In this document: piece by piece, positions 18,622-27,913 of the stretch
How the letters are laid out: every line of letters begins with the position of its first letter
Numbering within the stretch: position 1 is the stretch's first letter
Source: Desulfohalobium retbaense DSM 5692
GTDB lineage: Bacteria > Desulfobacterota > Desulfovibrionia > Desulfovibrionales > Desulfohalobiaceae
Length of the DNA: 64,000 bases
Assembly: GCF_000024325.1 (NCBI RefSeq)
Contig: NC_013223.1
Location: forward strand, 1,550,001 to 1,614,000
Direction of reading: 5' to 3'
Translations under genes and position numbers: made by a program
The notes under the pieces: generated by a model
Databases searched by the model: none
What the model saw: the letters and a program-made list of their open reading frames with translations, nothing else
Told to the model about the DNA's origin: nothing

Positions 18622-18654
18622 CGTCCCCCTGCCGGCACCGGCGACAGGGGGACG
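18622..18654. other. Strong intergenic stem-loop between lapA and lapB
   Basis: A 10-bp perfect arm (18622-18631 with 18645-18654) encloses a smaller CCGG/CCGG pairing. It lies in the 60-bp lapA-lapB gap. No T-run follows it on the minus strand, so it is more likely an mRNA processing or stability element than a terminator. Confidence 0.55.
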
Positions 18655-18662
18655 TTCGTTTG

Positions 18663-19088
18663 TTACTTGAACGATGTCTCTTCTTGGCTCTCTTCGGAGC
18701 CAGCGCTCTTCTCAGCGCTGTCCGTGGCCGGAGTCGGCTCCGAAACAGCGGAGGAGGCGCTTTCCGTGCTGTAATTACTTTCTTCCAAAGGCATATTGCG
18801 CAAGGAGTTCAGCTCTTTTTCCAGGCTGCGCACCTTATTCTTATATTTTTTGACCTCACCGCTCAAGCGCATTTTCTCGACCAGAAAATACAGCAGGGAC
18901 AAAATGGCACCGACGGCAAAGGCAATCAGAACCACCACATAAAACGGCAGAGGCTTGGACAGCCAACTCCATTGGAGCAATTCGAATTTAAGCTCCAGGG
19001 TCGAGGAGAGGGGGCCCGTGTTTTGGACAAAAAATATCATGGCCAAAACAAAGAAAATAATGAACGCAAACAGTTTGAGGTAGCGCAT
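18663..19088 (-). CDS. lapA: LapA-domain (DUF1049) inner-membrane protein
   Basis: 141 residues. Two membrane segments (LFAFIIFFVLAMIFFVQN and FYVVVLIAFAVGAILSLLYFL) flank a short periplasmic loop. A cytoplasmic coiled coil follows (KMRLSGEVKKYKNKVRSLEKELNSLRN), then a Ser/Glu-rich disordered tail of about 40 residues. The layout and the FVQNT motif are those of LapA (YciS), which works with LapB in LPS assembly and FtsH-dependent control of LpxC. It begins at ATG 19088, 16 bp after the HIT gene, and is followed by lapB. The acidic tail is longer than in E. coli LapA. Confidence 0.88.
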   Translation of the reverse strand: MRYLKLFAFIIFFVLAMIFFVQNTGPLSSTLELKFELLQWSWLSKPLPFYVVVLIAFAVGAILSLLYFLVEKMRLSGEVKKYKNKVRSLEKELNSLRNMPLEESNYSTESASSAVSEPTPATDSAEKSAGSEESQEETSFK

Positions 19089-19103
19089 GCACTGAGCTCC
19101 TTG

Positions 19104-19595
19104 TTAGGTGGTGGAAATGGGATCAAAATACGGTTGTAACCGGTTGTACACGGAGCGGAGATGCTCCGGAATTACCATTGTCTCCCCGAACACCGCCATA
19201 AAAGAGTGATCCCCGTTCCAGCGTGGAACGAGATGGAAATGGAGGTGTTCTTCGATGCCCGCCCCTGCGGCCTCGCCGACATTGAGTCCGATATTGATGC
19301 CGTCGGGTTGGAACGCTTCCTGGAGAATACGCGTGCAATGCTGTACGTAATCCATCACTTCGTGACTTTCCTCCGCTGACAAATCCGTCAGACTGGAGAC
19401 ATGGCGATACGGCGTGACCATGAGGTGCCCGTTGTTGTAGGGAAACTTGTTCATGATCACAAAGCATTGCCGAGCCCGGCACAGCACCAGACGCTCCTCG
19501 TCTTCGTCTTTCGTCCGGGGCAGGCAAAACACGCACTCGTCGGGTTTCGGGCCGAGAATATACTCTATACGCCAAGGCGCCCAGAGGTTCTGCAT
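19104..19595 (-). CDS. HIT-family nucleotide hydrolase/transferase
   Basis: 163 residues. It begins MQNLWAPWRIEYI, followed by CVFCLPRTKD, a helix with NKFPYNNGHLMVTPYRHVSS, and the histidine triad in EHLHFHLVPRW. The initial LWAPWR motif and the Cys pair are typical of the AP4A phosphorylase-like HIT branch, which cleaves dinucleoside polyphosphates. ATG 19595 is chosen because GGAG precedes it at a good distance; an ATG 15 bases upstream has no such site. It is the first gene of a probable HIT-lapA-lapB operon. Confidence 0.9.
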   Translation of the reverse strand: MQNLWAPWRIEYILGPKPDECVFCLPRTKDEDEERLVLCRARQCFVIMNKFPYNNGHLMVTPYRHVSSLTDLSAEESHEVMDYVQHCTRILQEAFQPDGINIGLNVGEAAGAGIEEHLHFHLVPRWNGDHSFMAVFGETMVIPEHLRSVYNRLQPYFDPISTT

Positions 19596-19747
19596 ACAAA
19601 AAAGCTCCATTCGACACGTTTAGCCGCACCGCAAGCGGCTCATCTTCAGCCCGGTGGCCCGGGGAGCAACGCAGGCGGGCCATGCAGCTTTCGTGCCCAC
19701 GGGAAAAAGAATGCCGCAACAGTCCTGAAAAGGGCGGCGGCGGGCTA

Positions 19748-20488
19748 TTACAGGATCTGACTCAAAAACTGTTTCGTGCGAGGGTGTTCGGGATTCTGGA
19801 AAAAATGCTCCGGCGGTCCGACTTCGAGGATCTCGCCGTCATCCATGAACACCACACGATCGGCCACTTCACGGGCAAAACCCATTTCATGACTGACAAC
19901 GACCATTGTCATGCCTTCCTTGGCCAGGGCAACCATGACATCAAGCACTTCCCCGATCATTTCCGGATCCAGGGCTGAAGTCGGTTCATCAAAGAGCATG
20001 ATTTTAGGATTCATGGCCAGGGCCCGGGCGATGGCCACCCGCTGTTGCTGTCCCCCGGAAAGTTGGCGGGGATAGACATGGGCCTTGTCCCCGATCCCTA
20101 CCTTGTCCAGCAAGCGCATGGCCGTAGCCTCGGCCTCTTCCCGCGGGATATTCTTCAGTTTGATGGGGCCCATGGTCAGATTGCCCAGAACGCTCTTGTG
20201 CGGAAAGAGGTTGAAATTCTGGAAAACCATCCCCAATTCCATACGCACCTTGTTGATGTTCACATCAGCGGCGGAGACATCAACGCCATCGACCAGGAGG
20301 CGACCGGCATTGATATGCTCCAAGCGGTTGATAGTTCGCAGCAGCGTGCTCTTGCCGGAACCGCTGGGGCCGATAATGACCACCCGTTCCTGACGGCCGA
20401 TGTCCAGGCAGATATCCTTCAATGCAGCGAACTGCCCGAAGTACTTGGTGACGTGATCGATGTGGATGATGGGTTCGTTATTTGTCAT
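19748..20488 (-). CDS. glnQ: Polar amino-acid ABC transporter, ATP-binding subunit
   Basis: 246 residues. Walker A is [12 protein letters not shown], the Q-loop is [16 protein letters not shown], the signature is [17 protein letters not shown], Walker B is [14 protein letters not shown], and the switch His is in [10 protein letters not shown]. This set matches GlnQ/HisP-type ATPases of the polar amino-acid import family. Its start overlaps the end of the permease gene by 11 bp, so the two are translated together. The substrate (glutamine, glutamate, aspartate or a basic amino acid) cannot be fixed from the ATPase alone; the symbol denotes the family. Confidence 0.92.
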   Translation of the reverse strand: MTNNEPIIHIDHVTKYFGQFAALKDICLDIGRQERVVIIGPSGSGKSTLLRTINRLEHINAGRLLVDGVDVSAADVNINKVRMELGMVFQNFNLFPHKSVLGNLTMGPIKLKNIPREEAEATAMRLLDKVGIGDKAHVYPRQLSGGQQQRVAIARALAMNPKIMLFDEPTSALDPEMIGEVLDVMVALAKEGMTMVVVSHEMGFAREVADRVVFMDDGEILEVGPPEHFFQNPEHPRTKQFLSQIL

Positions 20489-21281
20489 TGGGGGTCAACT
20501 TTGCTTCCATGATACTGACGATCTTGGATAAAAACAGGGTGATAAGCAGGTACAAGAGAGCGACCATGGTATAGGTCTCAAAATAATCGAAGGACTCTGT
20601 CGCGAATTCGCGCCCCCGGCGCAACAAGTCTGACACCGCGATGATGGACACCAGGGACGTGTCCTTCAACAAGGCAATAAATTCATTGCCCACCGGGGGC
20701 AGAATCGTCCGCATGGCCTGGGGGATGATGACATAGAACATAGTCTGCCCGCGGCTGAAGCCCAGCGAGCGGGCCGCTTCTGTCTGCCCATAATCAATGG
20801 ATTCGATACCGGCCCGAAAAATTTCGCCCATATACGCCCCATAGCACACAGTCATGGCGATGATAGCCGCAAAAAACGGCGGCACCTGCATGAAACTGCC
20901 CAGAGCGTAGTAGATATAGAACAATTGGACCAAAAGAGGGATGCCGCGGACGACTTCGACATAGGTCGAGGCGGTCAGATTGACAATAGGGATACGGGAT
21001 ATGCGCCCCAATCCGGCGATCAACCCGACGACCAGGGAAAGAAATATAGCCAGCATGGTCACTTCAAAGGTGACCAGAATGCCGTCGGGAACAAACTTCA
21101 GAATATCGAGATAGGGATCGGGCTTGGAGACGCACAGTGCGATGATGATGGCGATGGCGCCGAAAAAGGAGATCCGCCACGCCGTGAAGAGCCCCTTGTC
21201 CCCGGAAGAGGGGATGGCGGCCCCATCGGAGACGTCGATGCGGACATTGGAAGGCTTTTTGTCAGTGGTTTGCTCTGCCAT
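20478..21281 (-). CDS. Polar amino-acid ABC transporter permease
   Basis: 267 residues. A hydrophilic N-terminal extension of about 30 residues precedes the membrane domain. The HisM/GlnP-type permease signature is present: [36 protein letters not shown], and the EAA loop [52 protein letters not shown] (conserved E-A-A-x3-G). It forms the transmembrane pore for the ATPase encoded next to it. Only one permease gene is present, so it may act as a homodimer. The order on the minus strand is binding protein, permease, ATPase. Confidence 0.93.
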   Translation of the reverse strand: MAEQTTDKKPSNVRIDVSDGAAIPSSGDKGLFTAWRISFFGAIAIIIALCVSKPDPYLDILKFVPDGILVTFEVTMLAIFLSLVVGLIAGLGRISRIPIVNLTASTYVEVVRGIPLLVQLFYIYYALGSFMQVPPFFAAIIAMTVCYGAYMGEIFRAGIESIDYGQTEAARSLGFSRGQTMFYVIIPQAMRTILPPVGNEFIALLKDTSLVSIIAVSDLLRRGREFATESFDYFETYTMVALLYLLITLFLSKIVSIMEAKLTPNDK

Positions 21282-21321
21282 TGGTGCTCTGTCTCAGGCT
21301 TCAGGATCCAGAAAAGAAAGA

Positions 21322-21350
21322 CACAAGGCCGAGGTGCTCTCGGCCTTGTG
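21322..21350 (-). terminator. Attenuating stem-loop after the binding-protein gene
   Basis: A 12-bp perfect stem (21322-21333 with 21339-21350) and a 5-nt loop, followed on the minus strand by a T-rich run. It sits between the solute-binding-protein gene and the permease gene. Such hairpins commonly make the binding protein more abundant than the membrane parts. Confidence 0.7.
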
Positions 21351-21377
21351 CGCTCCAGGGTCAAAGACCGATCGGAA

Positions 21378-22112
21378 TTATTCGATCCACTTGGCGCGCA
21401 ATTCCGCGTCCAGCCCCTTGTCCTTGACTGCCCGGATGCCTTTGTTGATCAGCTTGAGCAGGTCTTCATTGCCTTTTTTCAGAGCGATACCGTAATACTC
21501 TTCGGTGTCGGATTCCAAAATGGCCGCGATCTTCAGGGCATCTGAGAACCCTTCCTCTTGCTTGGCATAATTGGCGGCCACCGGGTCGTCGCAGACCACG
21601 CCTGCCAAACGGCCGTTGAGCAGGTCCTGCATGGCCAGGCCGATTTCATCGTACGACTTGGGTTCCGGGGCACCGTCGTCCTTGATAGTAAAATAGCCGG
21701 TGGTCCCGATCTGGGCGCCGACAGGCTCGCCCTCAAGATCCTCAAGTGTTTTGGCCTCAACGTCTTTCGGAACGACAAGGGCCTGCTGGACCTGGAAATA
21801 GGGTTCGCTGAAATCCATAGCCTCTTTGCGTTCCTCGGTGATGCTCACAGACGAACAGATGGCGTCATAATTGCCACCGGCCAATCCGGCGAAGATCCCG
21901 TCCCAGGCAACATTCTTGAACACAGGGGTAAATCCGGCTTCTTCAGCCGCGGCGGTCATGAAATCGATGGAATACCCGACAATCTCTTTTTCCGAGTTTA
22001 CGAATTCCATCGGTGGCCATGTGGCGTCCACGGCGAAGACAATCTCCTTGGCCACAGCCATTTGAGCGCCAAGACAAATGGCCAGGACAGTGAAGAGCAA
22101 TTTTTTGAGCAC
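21378..22112 (-). CDS. Periplasmic polar amino-acid-binding protein
   Basis: 244 residues with a cleavable signal (MLKKLLFTVLAICLGAQMAVA, cut before KEIVF). The mature protein has the family-3 binding-protein signature: FAVDATWPPMEFVN, GYSIDFMTAAAEEAGF, WDGIFAGLAGGNYDAICSSVSITEERKEAMDFSEPYF, and the hinge region GAQIGTTGYF. The Arg in ERKEAMDFS and the Asp in VVCDDPVAANY are the usual contacts with the amino-acid alpha groups. It delivers the ligand to the permease encoded downstream. It is first in the operon, and a stem-loop after it probably raises its expression. Confidence 0.93.
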   Translation of the reverse strand: MLKKLLFTVLAICLGAQMAVAKEIVFAVDATWPPMEFVNSEKEIVGYSIDFMTAAAEEAGFTPVFKNVAWDGIFAGLAGGNYDAICSSVSITEERKEAMDFSEPYFQVQQALVVPKDVEAKTLEDLEGEPVGAQIGTTGYFTIKDDGAPEPKSYDEIGLAMQDLLNGRLAGVVCDDPVAANYAKQEEGFSDALKIAAILESDTEEYYGIALKKGNEDLLKLINKGIRAVKDKGLDAELRAKWIE

Positions 22113-22183
22113 AGTGGTCCTCCTCGTGCCTTATGGCAGACAAACCTGCCGTGGATAAAACATCCTGCGAAAAAAGTTGTTTT

Positions 22184-22212
22184 TTGGTACGTGAAAGTCT
22201 GTGACAGGTCAA
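22184..22212 (-). promoter_or_regulatory. Candidate sigma70-type promoter of the amino-acid ABC operon
   Basis: On the minus strand a TTGACC (22207-22212) and a TACCAA (22184-22189) are separated by 17 bp, about 70 bp upstream of the binding-protein start. The -35 is good and the -10 weak. Confidence 0.4.
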
Positions 22213-22410
22213 GTTGAGGGCGGATTTTGTCTTGTGCCTCGAGTTTTTTGTCCCTGGAAACGTTCAATTTTCATTCTCACCCCCTGCCCGGGTGGCATAA
22301 GATGATTCCGGCTCGTTGATGCCCCTTGCCCCTTCTGGGTAATGAACACCGTCTCGCCCCGTTCGTTCCAACTTCCATACGAAAAGCGAAAAACGTCCGT
22401 CACAGGAAAA

Positions 22411-25119
22411 TCAACGGGTCCGGACTTCGCTGGGAGTGTCGTCAAGCTGCCGGGCGAGACCGGCCGCCATTTCCAGCTGGGCCGGCCGATCTGGGGCTTT
22501 GCCGTCAAGTTTGGCCGCCAGAACGCGTTGCAAAATGGTCCGGTACAAGGGGCCTGAGGGCAGTCCCATCTGCTGCAGGTCCTTGCCGGTGATATCAGGC
22601 TCCTGTCCCCGGTATTGGGTCAAGTACAGCGAGAGATGACGGCGAACCGGGTCTTTGTACCCACGAGCCATCAAATACAGCACCCCTTCAAGGGGCAGCG
22701 GCTCGAGCAGAAAGAAAAGATCGCTGACCTGTCCGTGATTTTGCATCCAGGAACCGAGCTGTTCACGGCATTGGGAAATATCTTGGCGCAGTTGCTGGAT
22801 AAAATTTTCCCGTTTCTGAGGAAACGCCAGCCGATGGGCCAGCAGGTGGACCTGGGACTGGTTATATCCAGAACAAAGTCCCAGAAAATACACCAGCCAG
22901 GGTCGCGGTTCCGGGTCCAGGTACAAAAGCCGGTACCACCCCAGCACCCGTTCGGTCTCCTCCAAAATGCGCTGCCGGTTTCCATCGAGCTTGAGAAGCG
23001 GATGGATTGACTCCAGAATATTGAACGATTCCAGCCGTTGCAGGCAGGCCAATGGTTTGCTTTCATTGAGAATCAGTCGCAATTCCCCGAAAACACGGCT
23101 GCCTGAGAGTTTGTGCATCATGTTCAGACGCTGGGCATTTTTGATCAGCCGCTCGGTCTGGCCGCCGAGTTGGAAATGGAAACGCTGCTCGAAGCGGACC
23201 GCCCGCAGAATACGGGTCGGGTCTTCGACGAAACTCAACGAGTGCATGACCCGGATCGTCTTTTCCTTGATATCTTTCTGCCCGCCGAAAAAATCGACCA
23301 ATCTGCCGAACTGTTCCGGATCCAATTGCACGGCCAGGGCATTGACGGTGAAATCCCGCCGCGAGAGGTCCATTTTGACTGTGGACAATTCCACAGTGGG
23401 CAAAGCCGCAGGATGCTCGTAGTATTCCAGGCGGGCCGTAGCCACGTCGATGCGCTGCCCATCGGGCAGGATAATGACCGCGGTTTTGAATTTTTTGTGC
23501 GCCCGCACACGCCCGCCCAGGTCGAGAGCCAGACGACGGGCGAAATAGATGCCGTCGCCTTCGACCACGAGATCCACGTCGAGATTGCGGCGATGCAGCA
23601 GAATATCGCGGACAAAGCCGCCCACGGCATAAACATGGTAGCCGAGATCCCGAGCCAGATCCCCGGCCTGGGTCAACATGGCTACCACCTCCTGGGGCAG
23701 GCTGTTGTGCAGCAGGGTGCGGATATTGCGCTCCCTGCGCCGCTCAGGAAGCATGGATTCCGGAATCCGGGCCGGTTCGGCAATCAAGGTGTTGATCAGA
23801 TCGGTCCGGGTGATCACGCCGACGAGTTGGTCGTCTTCGACCACCGGCACCAGGCGCTGGCGCTGTCCCAGAATGATCTCCATGGCCGGGTACAGGCTCG
23901 TGTCTGGTTTGACCGAGGCAAATTCGCGCCCCATGTATTCGCTGACAGGCATCTGGCCCAGACCGTGCGCCACAGCGCGATCGGCCAATTGGTGCTCCAG
24001 AATACCGGCGCACTGCCGGGTGCCCCGGCGCATGGCCGGAACCGCCTTGAGGCCGTAACGGGTCATGACCTCTGAGGCGTGCTGCAAGGTGGCCTGATCG
24101 TCCACGGTGATCGGCGGGGCGGACATGAGGTCACGGATCTGGATCTGGGGATTGATGTGGGAATACAAAAGGCCGAACAACTCATCCTTGACCTGGGCCA
24201 GGGTCCGGTCTTTAACCGTGGCCGACGCGGCATACGGGTGGCCACCGCCACCGAACGAGGCGCAGATCTGGCCCACATTGACTTCCGGCGTTCGGCTCCT
24301 GGCCACGACATGGATCCGGTCCTGCATGCGTCCAAGGGCGAAAAAGACCCGCAGATTTTGCATGTCCATCATTTTATGGACCAGTAAGGCAAAATCCCCG
24401 ACAAACTCTTCTGTGGTCACTTGCGAGACCACGACTTCGATACCGTTGATATCGTGGGTCACCGCCCCATCCAACAGTTCATTAAGCAGGGCCACCTGTT
24501 CGGCGCTGAGTTCACGCTGGACCATGTCGGCGATAAAATTGGGATCCATGCCCTGATCCCGCAGCCAGGCCGCGGCACTGAGATCATGGGAAGTGGTCGA
24601 AGAAAAGGTGAAACAGCCGGTGTCCTCGTACAGCCCAAGCCCCAGAAGGGTCGCCTCATCCGGCGTCAACCTGATATTGCGCTTGCGCAGGCGCTCAATA
24701 AGAATGGAAGTCGTCGCGCCCCAACTCAGGACCGTTTGTTCGGTGGCCGGGACATCTTCCTCGGTATCTGGATGGTGGTCATAGACATGGACCTCGATAT
24801 CCTCGCGCTCCCACAAAGATTGGACATGCTTGAGCCGCGACTTCTGCCGGGTGTCGACCAGGACTAGCCGTTGGACCGAGGATTGGTCGATATCTTTCAG
24901 GCTGTGGAAATTATAGAGATAGGTCGCGCTCTGGATAAAGAAGTCTCGGAGATTTTTTTCCTGGCTGCCTGGAAAAATCAAAACGCCGTCGGGATACAAT
25001 TTTCCGGCGGCGACGATGGCGGCCAGGCAGTCAAAATCCGCATTGGTATGCCCGGTAATCACGGTGGGGGCCTGCAACTTGTCGGAGGCCTGGTCCTGAC
25101 GGGGCGACTGTTTGGTCAT
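22411..25119 (-). CDS. DHH-CBS-CBS-tRNA nucleotidyltransferase fusion (A-adding type)
   Basis: 902 residues in four parts. Residues about 15-310 are a DHH/DHHA1 phosphoesterase domain, with TGHTNADFDCLAAI, the DHH motif in VYDHHPDTEED and the DHHA1 glycine loop SFGGGGHPYAASATV. Residues about 315-440 are two CBS domains (IRDLMSAPPITVDD, VSEYMGREFASV). Residues about 470 onward are a class II nucleotidyltransferase: YAVGGFVRDILLHRRNLDVDLVVEGDG and LSRRDFTVNALAVQL, followed by PolyA_pol RNA-binding regions. In Aquifex and deltaproteobacteria, enzymes of this build add the terminal A of tRNA CCA, with a separate CC-adding partner; none is in the window. The start overlaps the xerD stop by 4 bp (ATGA), so translation is coupled. 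Confidence 0.92.
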   Translation of the reverse strand: MTKQSPRQDQASDKLQAPTVITGHTNADFDCLAAIVAAGKLYPDGVLIFPGSQEKNLRDFFIQSATYLYNFHSLKDIDQSSVQRLVLVDTRQKSRLKHVQSLWEREDIEVHVYDHHPDTEEDVPATEQTVLSWGATTSILIERLRKRNIRLTPDEATLLGLGLYEDTGCFTFSSTTSHDLSAAAWLRDQGMDPNFIADMVQRELSAEQVALLNELLDGAVTHDINGIEVVVSQVTTEEFVGDFALLVHKMMDMQNLRVFFALGRMQDRIHVVARSRTPEVNVGQICASFGGGGHPYAASATVKDRTLAQVKDELFGLLYSHINPQIQIRDLMSAPPITVDDQATLQHASEVMTRYGLKAVPAMRRGTRQCAGILEHQLADRAVAHGLGQMPVSEYMGREFASVKPDTSLYPAMEIILGQRQRLVPVVEDDQLVGVITRTDLINTLIAEPARIPESMLPERRRERNIRTLLHNSLPQEVVAMLTQAGDLARDLGYHVYAVGGFVRDILLHRRNLDVDLVVEGDGIYFARRLALDLGGRVRAHKKFKTAVIILPDGQRIDVATARLEYYEHPAALPTVELSTVKMDLSRRDFTVNALAVQLDPEQFGRLVDFFGGQKDIKEKTIRVMHSLSFVEDPTRILRAVRFEQRFHFQLGGQTERLIKNAQRLNMMHKLSGSRVFGELRLILNESKPLACLQRLESFNILESIHPLLKLDGNRQRILEETERVLGWYRLLYLDPEPRPWLVYFLGLCSGYNQSQVHLLAHRLAFPQKRENFIQQLRQDISQCREQLGSWMQNHGQVSDLFFLLEPLPLEGVLYLMARGYKDPVRRHLSLYLTQYRGQEPDITGKDLQQMGLPSGPLYRTILQRVLAAKLDGKAPDRPAQLEMAAGLARQLDDTPSEVRTR

Positions 25120-26036
25120 GGCTTGATCCGGGTTCGAGGATGGTGATCCTGGTGGGCCGCACGCAGGCGGCCGGCTTGAACATGGGTGTAGATCTCAGTG
25201 GCGCTGATATCGGCATGGCCCAACAGCAATTGCACCGTCCGCAAGTCAGCGCCGCCCTCGAGAAGATGGGTGGCGAAGGAATGGCGGATGGTGTGCGGCG
25301 AAATCGAGCGCCGAATGCCTGCGGCCACAGCGTAGCGCTTGACGTTTTTCCACACTGCCTGCCGGGAGAGGCAACGCCCGGAGCGGTTGAGGAACAAAAC
25401 CTTGTGCTGCGGGGCGAATTGGGGCCGCCACGCCTGAACATAGGTGCGGACATAGTCGAGTGCTGCGGGGTGCAAAGGAACGAGCCGCTCTTTGGCTCCC
25501 TTGCCCCAGACACGCACAACCCCGGTTTGGGAATCGATGTCCAGGGCCTGGAGGCGGATGACCTCCGAGACCCGCAAGCCGGCCGCGTACAAGAGTTCCA
25601 GGATGGTCCGGTCCCGGAATCCGAGTTTGGTGCCGGTGTCGGGCTGAGCGAGCAGGCCCTGCATTTCCTGCACATCGAGGAATTCCGGCAATTGCCGCGT
25701 CAACTTGGGCCCGTCAACATGGGCCGTGGGATCGTCGACCCGGCGGTTGGAGGTCTGCAAAAATTGAAAAAACCCCCGCAGACTGGAAAGGTGGCGGGCG
25801 ATGGTCCGGTTGGTCAAGCCCCGGGACTTGAGGTGGAGCAAAAAATACAAAAAGGCGTTAGCGTCGCAGGTGGCCACACTCTCACCTTTCTGTTCCAGAA
25901 ATTGGATAAACATCTCAATATCCTGGACATAAGCAGCCACACTGGGATCCGCCAAACCTTTGATCACCAGCAGGTGTTCGACATAGGCGTCTTTCCAGGC
26001 GTGTGTGGATCGCGTATCAGGAGAAGCAGGTGACAT
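25116..26036 (-). CDS. xerD: Tyrosine recombinase XerD
   Basis: 306 residues, normal for XerC/D. The N-terminal SAM-like domain (LVIKGLADPSVAAYVQDIEMFIQFL, RTIARHLSSLRGFFQFL) is followed by the catalytic domain with all expected residues: Arg in YAAGLRVSEVIRL, Lys in WGKGAKERLVPL, H-x-x-R in SPHTIRHSFATHLLEGGADLRTVQLLLGH and the nucleophile Tyr in ISATEIYTHV. It resolves chromosome dimers at dif with XerC and FtsK; no dif site was identified here. Its stop overlaps the start of the nucleotidyltransferase fusion. XerD is preferred to XerC because of the sequence type around DADIRTVQLLLGHADIS, but the two are hard to tell apart by eye. Confidence 0.85.
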   Translation of the reverse strand: MSPASPDTRSTHAWKDAYVEHLLVIKGLADPSVAAYVQDIEMFIQFLEQKGESVATCDANAFLYFLLHLKSRGLTNRTIARHLSSLRGFFQFLQTSNRRVDDPTAHVDGPKLTRQLPEFLDVQEMQGLLAQPDTGTKLGFRDRTILELLYAAGLRVSEVIRLQALDIDSQTGVVRVWGKGAKERLVPLHPAALDYVRTYVQAWRPQFAPQHKVLFLNRSGRCLSRQAVWKNVKRYAVAAGIRRSISPHTIRHSFATHLLEGGADLRTVQLLLGHADISATEIYTHVQAGRLRAAHQDHHPRTRIKP

Positions 26037-26276
26037 CTTTTTCCAGTCTATTGGCGCCCATCAGCACCTGTACGAGAAAGTGGAAACCAAGAGCAGGGTA
26101 GCCCAACCCGGACGTACGGATCCAGGATTTGAATTTTGCCCTCGATGTGAGTACATTTCACAGGAAAATGCGGCACGCCGCTTGGTATATGAAACGACCC
26201 CCTTACGCTGGCCAAGCGCTTCGAGCATGCCAAATGGGTCCACAGGCGTAAATACAAATACGATTGACGAACTCCA

Positions 26277-26801
26277 GTGACGGAACACCTTCTCGATGCC
26301 TTTATCGGTCTGGGGAGCAATCTCGGCGCTCCCTTGGATGCCCTGAACCGGGCCAGGCGAGAACTCGAAACCATTCCTGGTTGGCGATCTCACTCCTGGT
26401 CCTCCGTCTATTGGACAGAACCCGTCGGGTACCGCGAGCAGAACTGGTTTGCCAACCAAGTCGCCTGGCTCGAGGTCCCGGAGAGAAGTACGCCCCAATC
26501 TGTTGTCCAGACCCTGCTGGAAATTGAACACCATCTCGGTCGAGTACGTGAAGAGCGGTGGGGGCCGCGCTGCATTGATCTCGACCTTCTCTTTTTGGGA
26601 CAATGGGTTACGACCACGGCAGAGGCCACCGTGCCCCACCCCTATTTGCACCAGCGGGCCTTCGTTCTGGTGCCGCTGGCGGAAATCGCTCCTGATCGTA
26701 TGGTCCCGAAGCTCAACGAAAGCGCCAATCAACTCCTTGAAAGGATTGAATATATTCGTAAAGGTAACAGGATCTGGCAAAAGCCTAAAGTACAACTTTA
26801 A
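26277..26801 (+). CDS. folK: 2-amino-4-hydroxy-6-hydroxymethyldihydropteridine pyrophosphokinase
   Basis: 174 residues. It transfers pyrophosphate from ATP to the pterin alcohol in folate synthesis. The key motifs are DAFIGLGSNLGAPLDAL, the pterin-binding GYREQNWFANQVAWLE, and the signature LGRVREERWGPRCIDLDLLFLG, in which the two Asp of DLDLL bind magnesium. The start is a GTG at 26277; no alternative ATG fits the N-terminal motif. It is divergent from xerD with a 240-bp gap and leads a short plus-strand run with the YHS and aldolase genes. Confidence 0.95.
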   Translation: MTEHLLDAFIGLGSNLGAPLDALNRARRELETIPGWRSHSWSSVYWTEPVGYREQNWFANQVAWLEVPERSTPQSVVQTLLEIEHHLGRVREERWGPRCIDLDLLFLGQWVTTTAEATVPHPYLHQRAFVLVPLAEIAPDRMVPKLNESANQLLERIEYIRKGNRIWQKPKVQL

Positions 26802-26831
26802 CTTTTTGACTGCTCTATCCGAGGCGTGCCC

Positions 26832-27098
26832 ATGTTCAAACTTCTCTTTCTTATCGGTGCCGGTTTTTTACTGTTCAAACTCATTCAGGGTGACAGCAAG
26901 CAAAAAGCAGCCAAGCAACAGGAAAATGATGAAAAACTGGCCACCTCGGGTGAGATGGTCAAAGACCCGGTGTGCGGGACATACGTTCCGACCGGCTCCG
27001 ATATCCGGGTCAAGGAAGGGGGGAAGACCCACTATTTTTGCAGCTACGAATGCCGCGATGCATTTCTTCGCCAGAAAAATTCGCAACAAAAGGAATAA
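26832..27098 (+). CDS. Small membrane-anchored YHS/TRASH-like metal-binding protein
   Basis: 88 residues. An N-terminal membrane anchor ([20 protein letters not shown]) leads to a basic linker and a YHS-type domain: [37 protein letters not shown]. The cysteines in DPVCG and YFCSYEC are the expected metal ligands. Such domains bind copper or other soft metals; the role here is unknown. ATG 26832 follows GAGG; a GTG six bases upstream is possible. It lies 30 bp after folK and 2 bp before the aldolase gene. In Desulfovibrio-like genomes this protein often stands beside transaldolase-like genes, as far as I recall. Confidence 0.8.
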   Translation: MFKLLFLIGAGFLLFKLIQGDSKQKAAKQQENDEKLATSGEMVKDPVCGTYVPTGSDIRVKEGGKTHYFCSYECRDAFLRQKNSQQKE

Positions 27099-27100
27099 TT

Positions 27101-27754
27101 ATGCGCTTCTTTCTCGATACTGCCAACCGGGGAGATATTGCCCAGGCCCACCAATGGGGATTGATCGACGGCGTGACCACCAATCCTTCCCTGCTGGCGA
27201 AAGAGGGCGGCGACTGGCGCGCTGTGGCCCGCGAGATCTGTGATCTGGTTGAAGGCCCAGTGAGCCTGGAGGTCATTGCTACGGAGACCGAAGCCATGAT
27301 CGCTGAGGCCAGGGACTTGGTCAAAATCGCCCCCAACGTCGTGGTCAAGATCCCCATGACCCTGCCCGGGTTGCAGGCGGTGCGCGACCTTGCCGCCCAG
27401 GAGATCCCGACCAATGTGACACTGGTTTTTTCACCAGCCCAAGCCCTGCTCGCGGCCAAGGCCGGCGCCTCCTATATCAGTCCGTTCGTCGGCCGCCTCG
27501 ATGATATCGGACACAACGGCATGGATATCGTTGCACAGATACTCGAGATATTTCAAAATTACAATTTCCAGGCCGAGGTACTGGTTGCAAGTGTCCGTCA
27601 CAGCAACCATGTCCTGGAAGCGGCGCAGCTCGGGGCGGATATCGTCACACTGCCTATGGCGGTGCTCAAAAAATTGGCTGGCCATCCTCTGACCGATCAG
27701 GGCCTGGAAAAATTTCTGGCGGACTGGAAGACGCTGGATTCTAGCACCTCCTAG
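27101..27754 (+). CDS. fsa: Fructose-6-phosphate aldolase / small transaldolase
   Basis: 217 residues, the size of the FSA/TalC group rather than the longer classical transaldolases. The barrel begins [36 protein letters not shown]. The Schiff-base lysine is in NVVVKIPMT, and [33 protein letters not shown] and [11 protein letters not shown] follow. The family moves three-carbon units between sugar phosphates, or cleaves fructose 6-phosphate; the two activities cannot be told apart here. AAAGGA lies immediately upstream of ATG 27101. It is the last gene of the folK-YHS-fsa run. Confidence 0.92.
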   Translation: MRFFLDTANRGDIAQAHQWGLIDGVTTNPSLLAKEGGDWRAVAREICDLVEGPVSLEVIATETEAMIAEARDLVKIAPNVVVKIPMTLPGLQAVRDLAAQEIPTNVTLVFSPAQALLAAKAGASYISPFVGRLDDIGHNGMDIVAQILEIFQNYNFQAEVLVASVRHSNHVLEAAQLGADIVTLPMAVLKKLAGHPLTDQGLEKFLADWKTLDSSTS

Positions 27755-27913
27755 CTTCTGCTCCGAATCGAGGACGAAGAGTCAAGGCTTTCAACCGTCA
27801 CTGCGGGTTAGAAATTCGCCACATAAACACAAAAAACGGTTTCTGGCGCCGCAAAGCCCGCTTCAGTGGCAGAAGCAGGGGATTTCACCACAGGGCTGTT
27901 GTTGAAAATTCCC

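Noticed and set aside
27755-27913. Possible lysine riboswitch or T-box upstream of dapL
   Set aside because: The known conserved cores of these elements were not found in the region.
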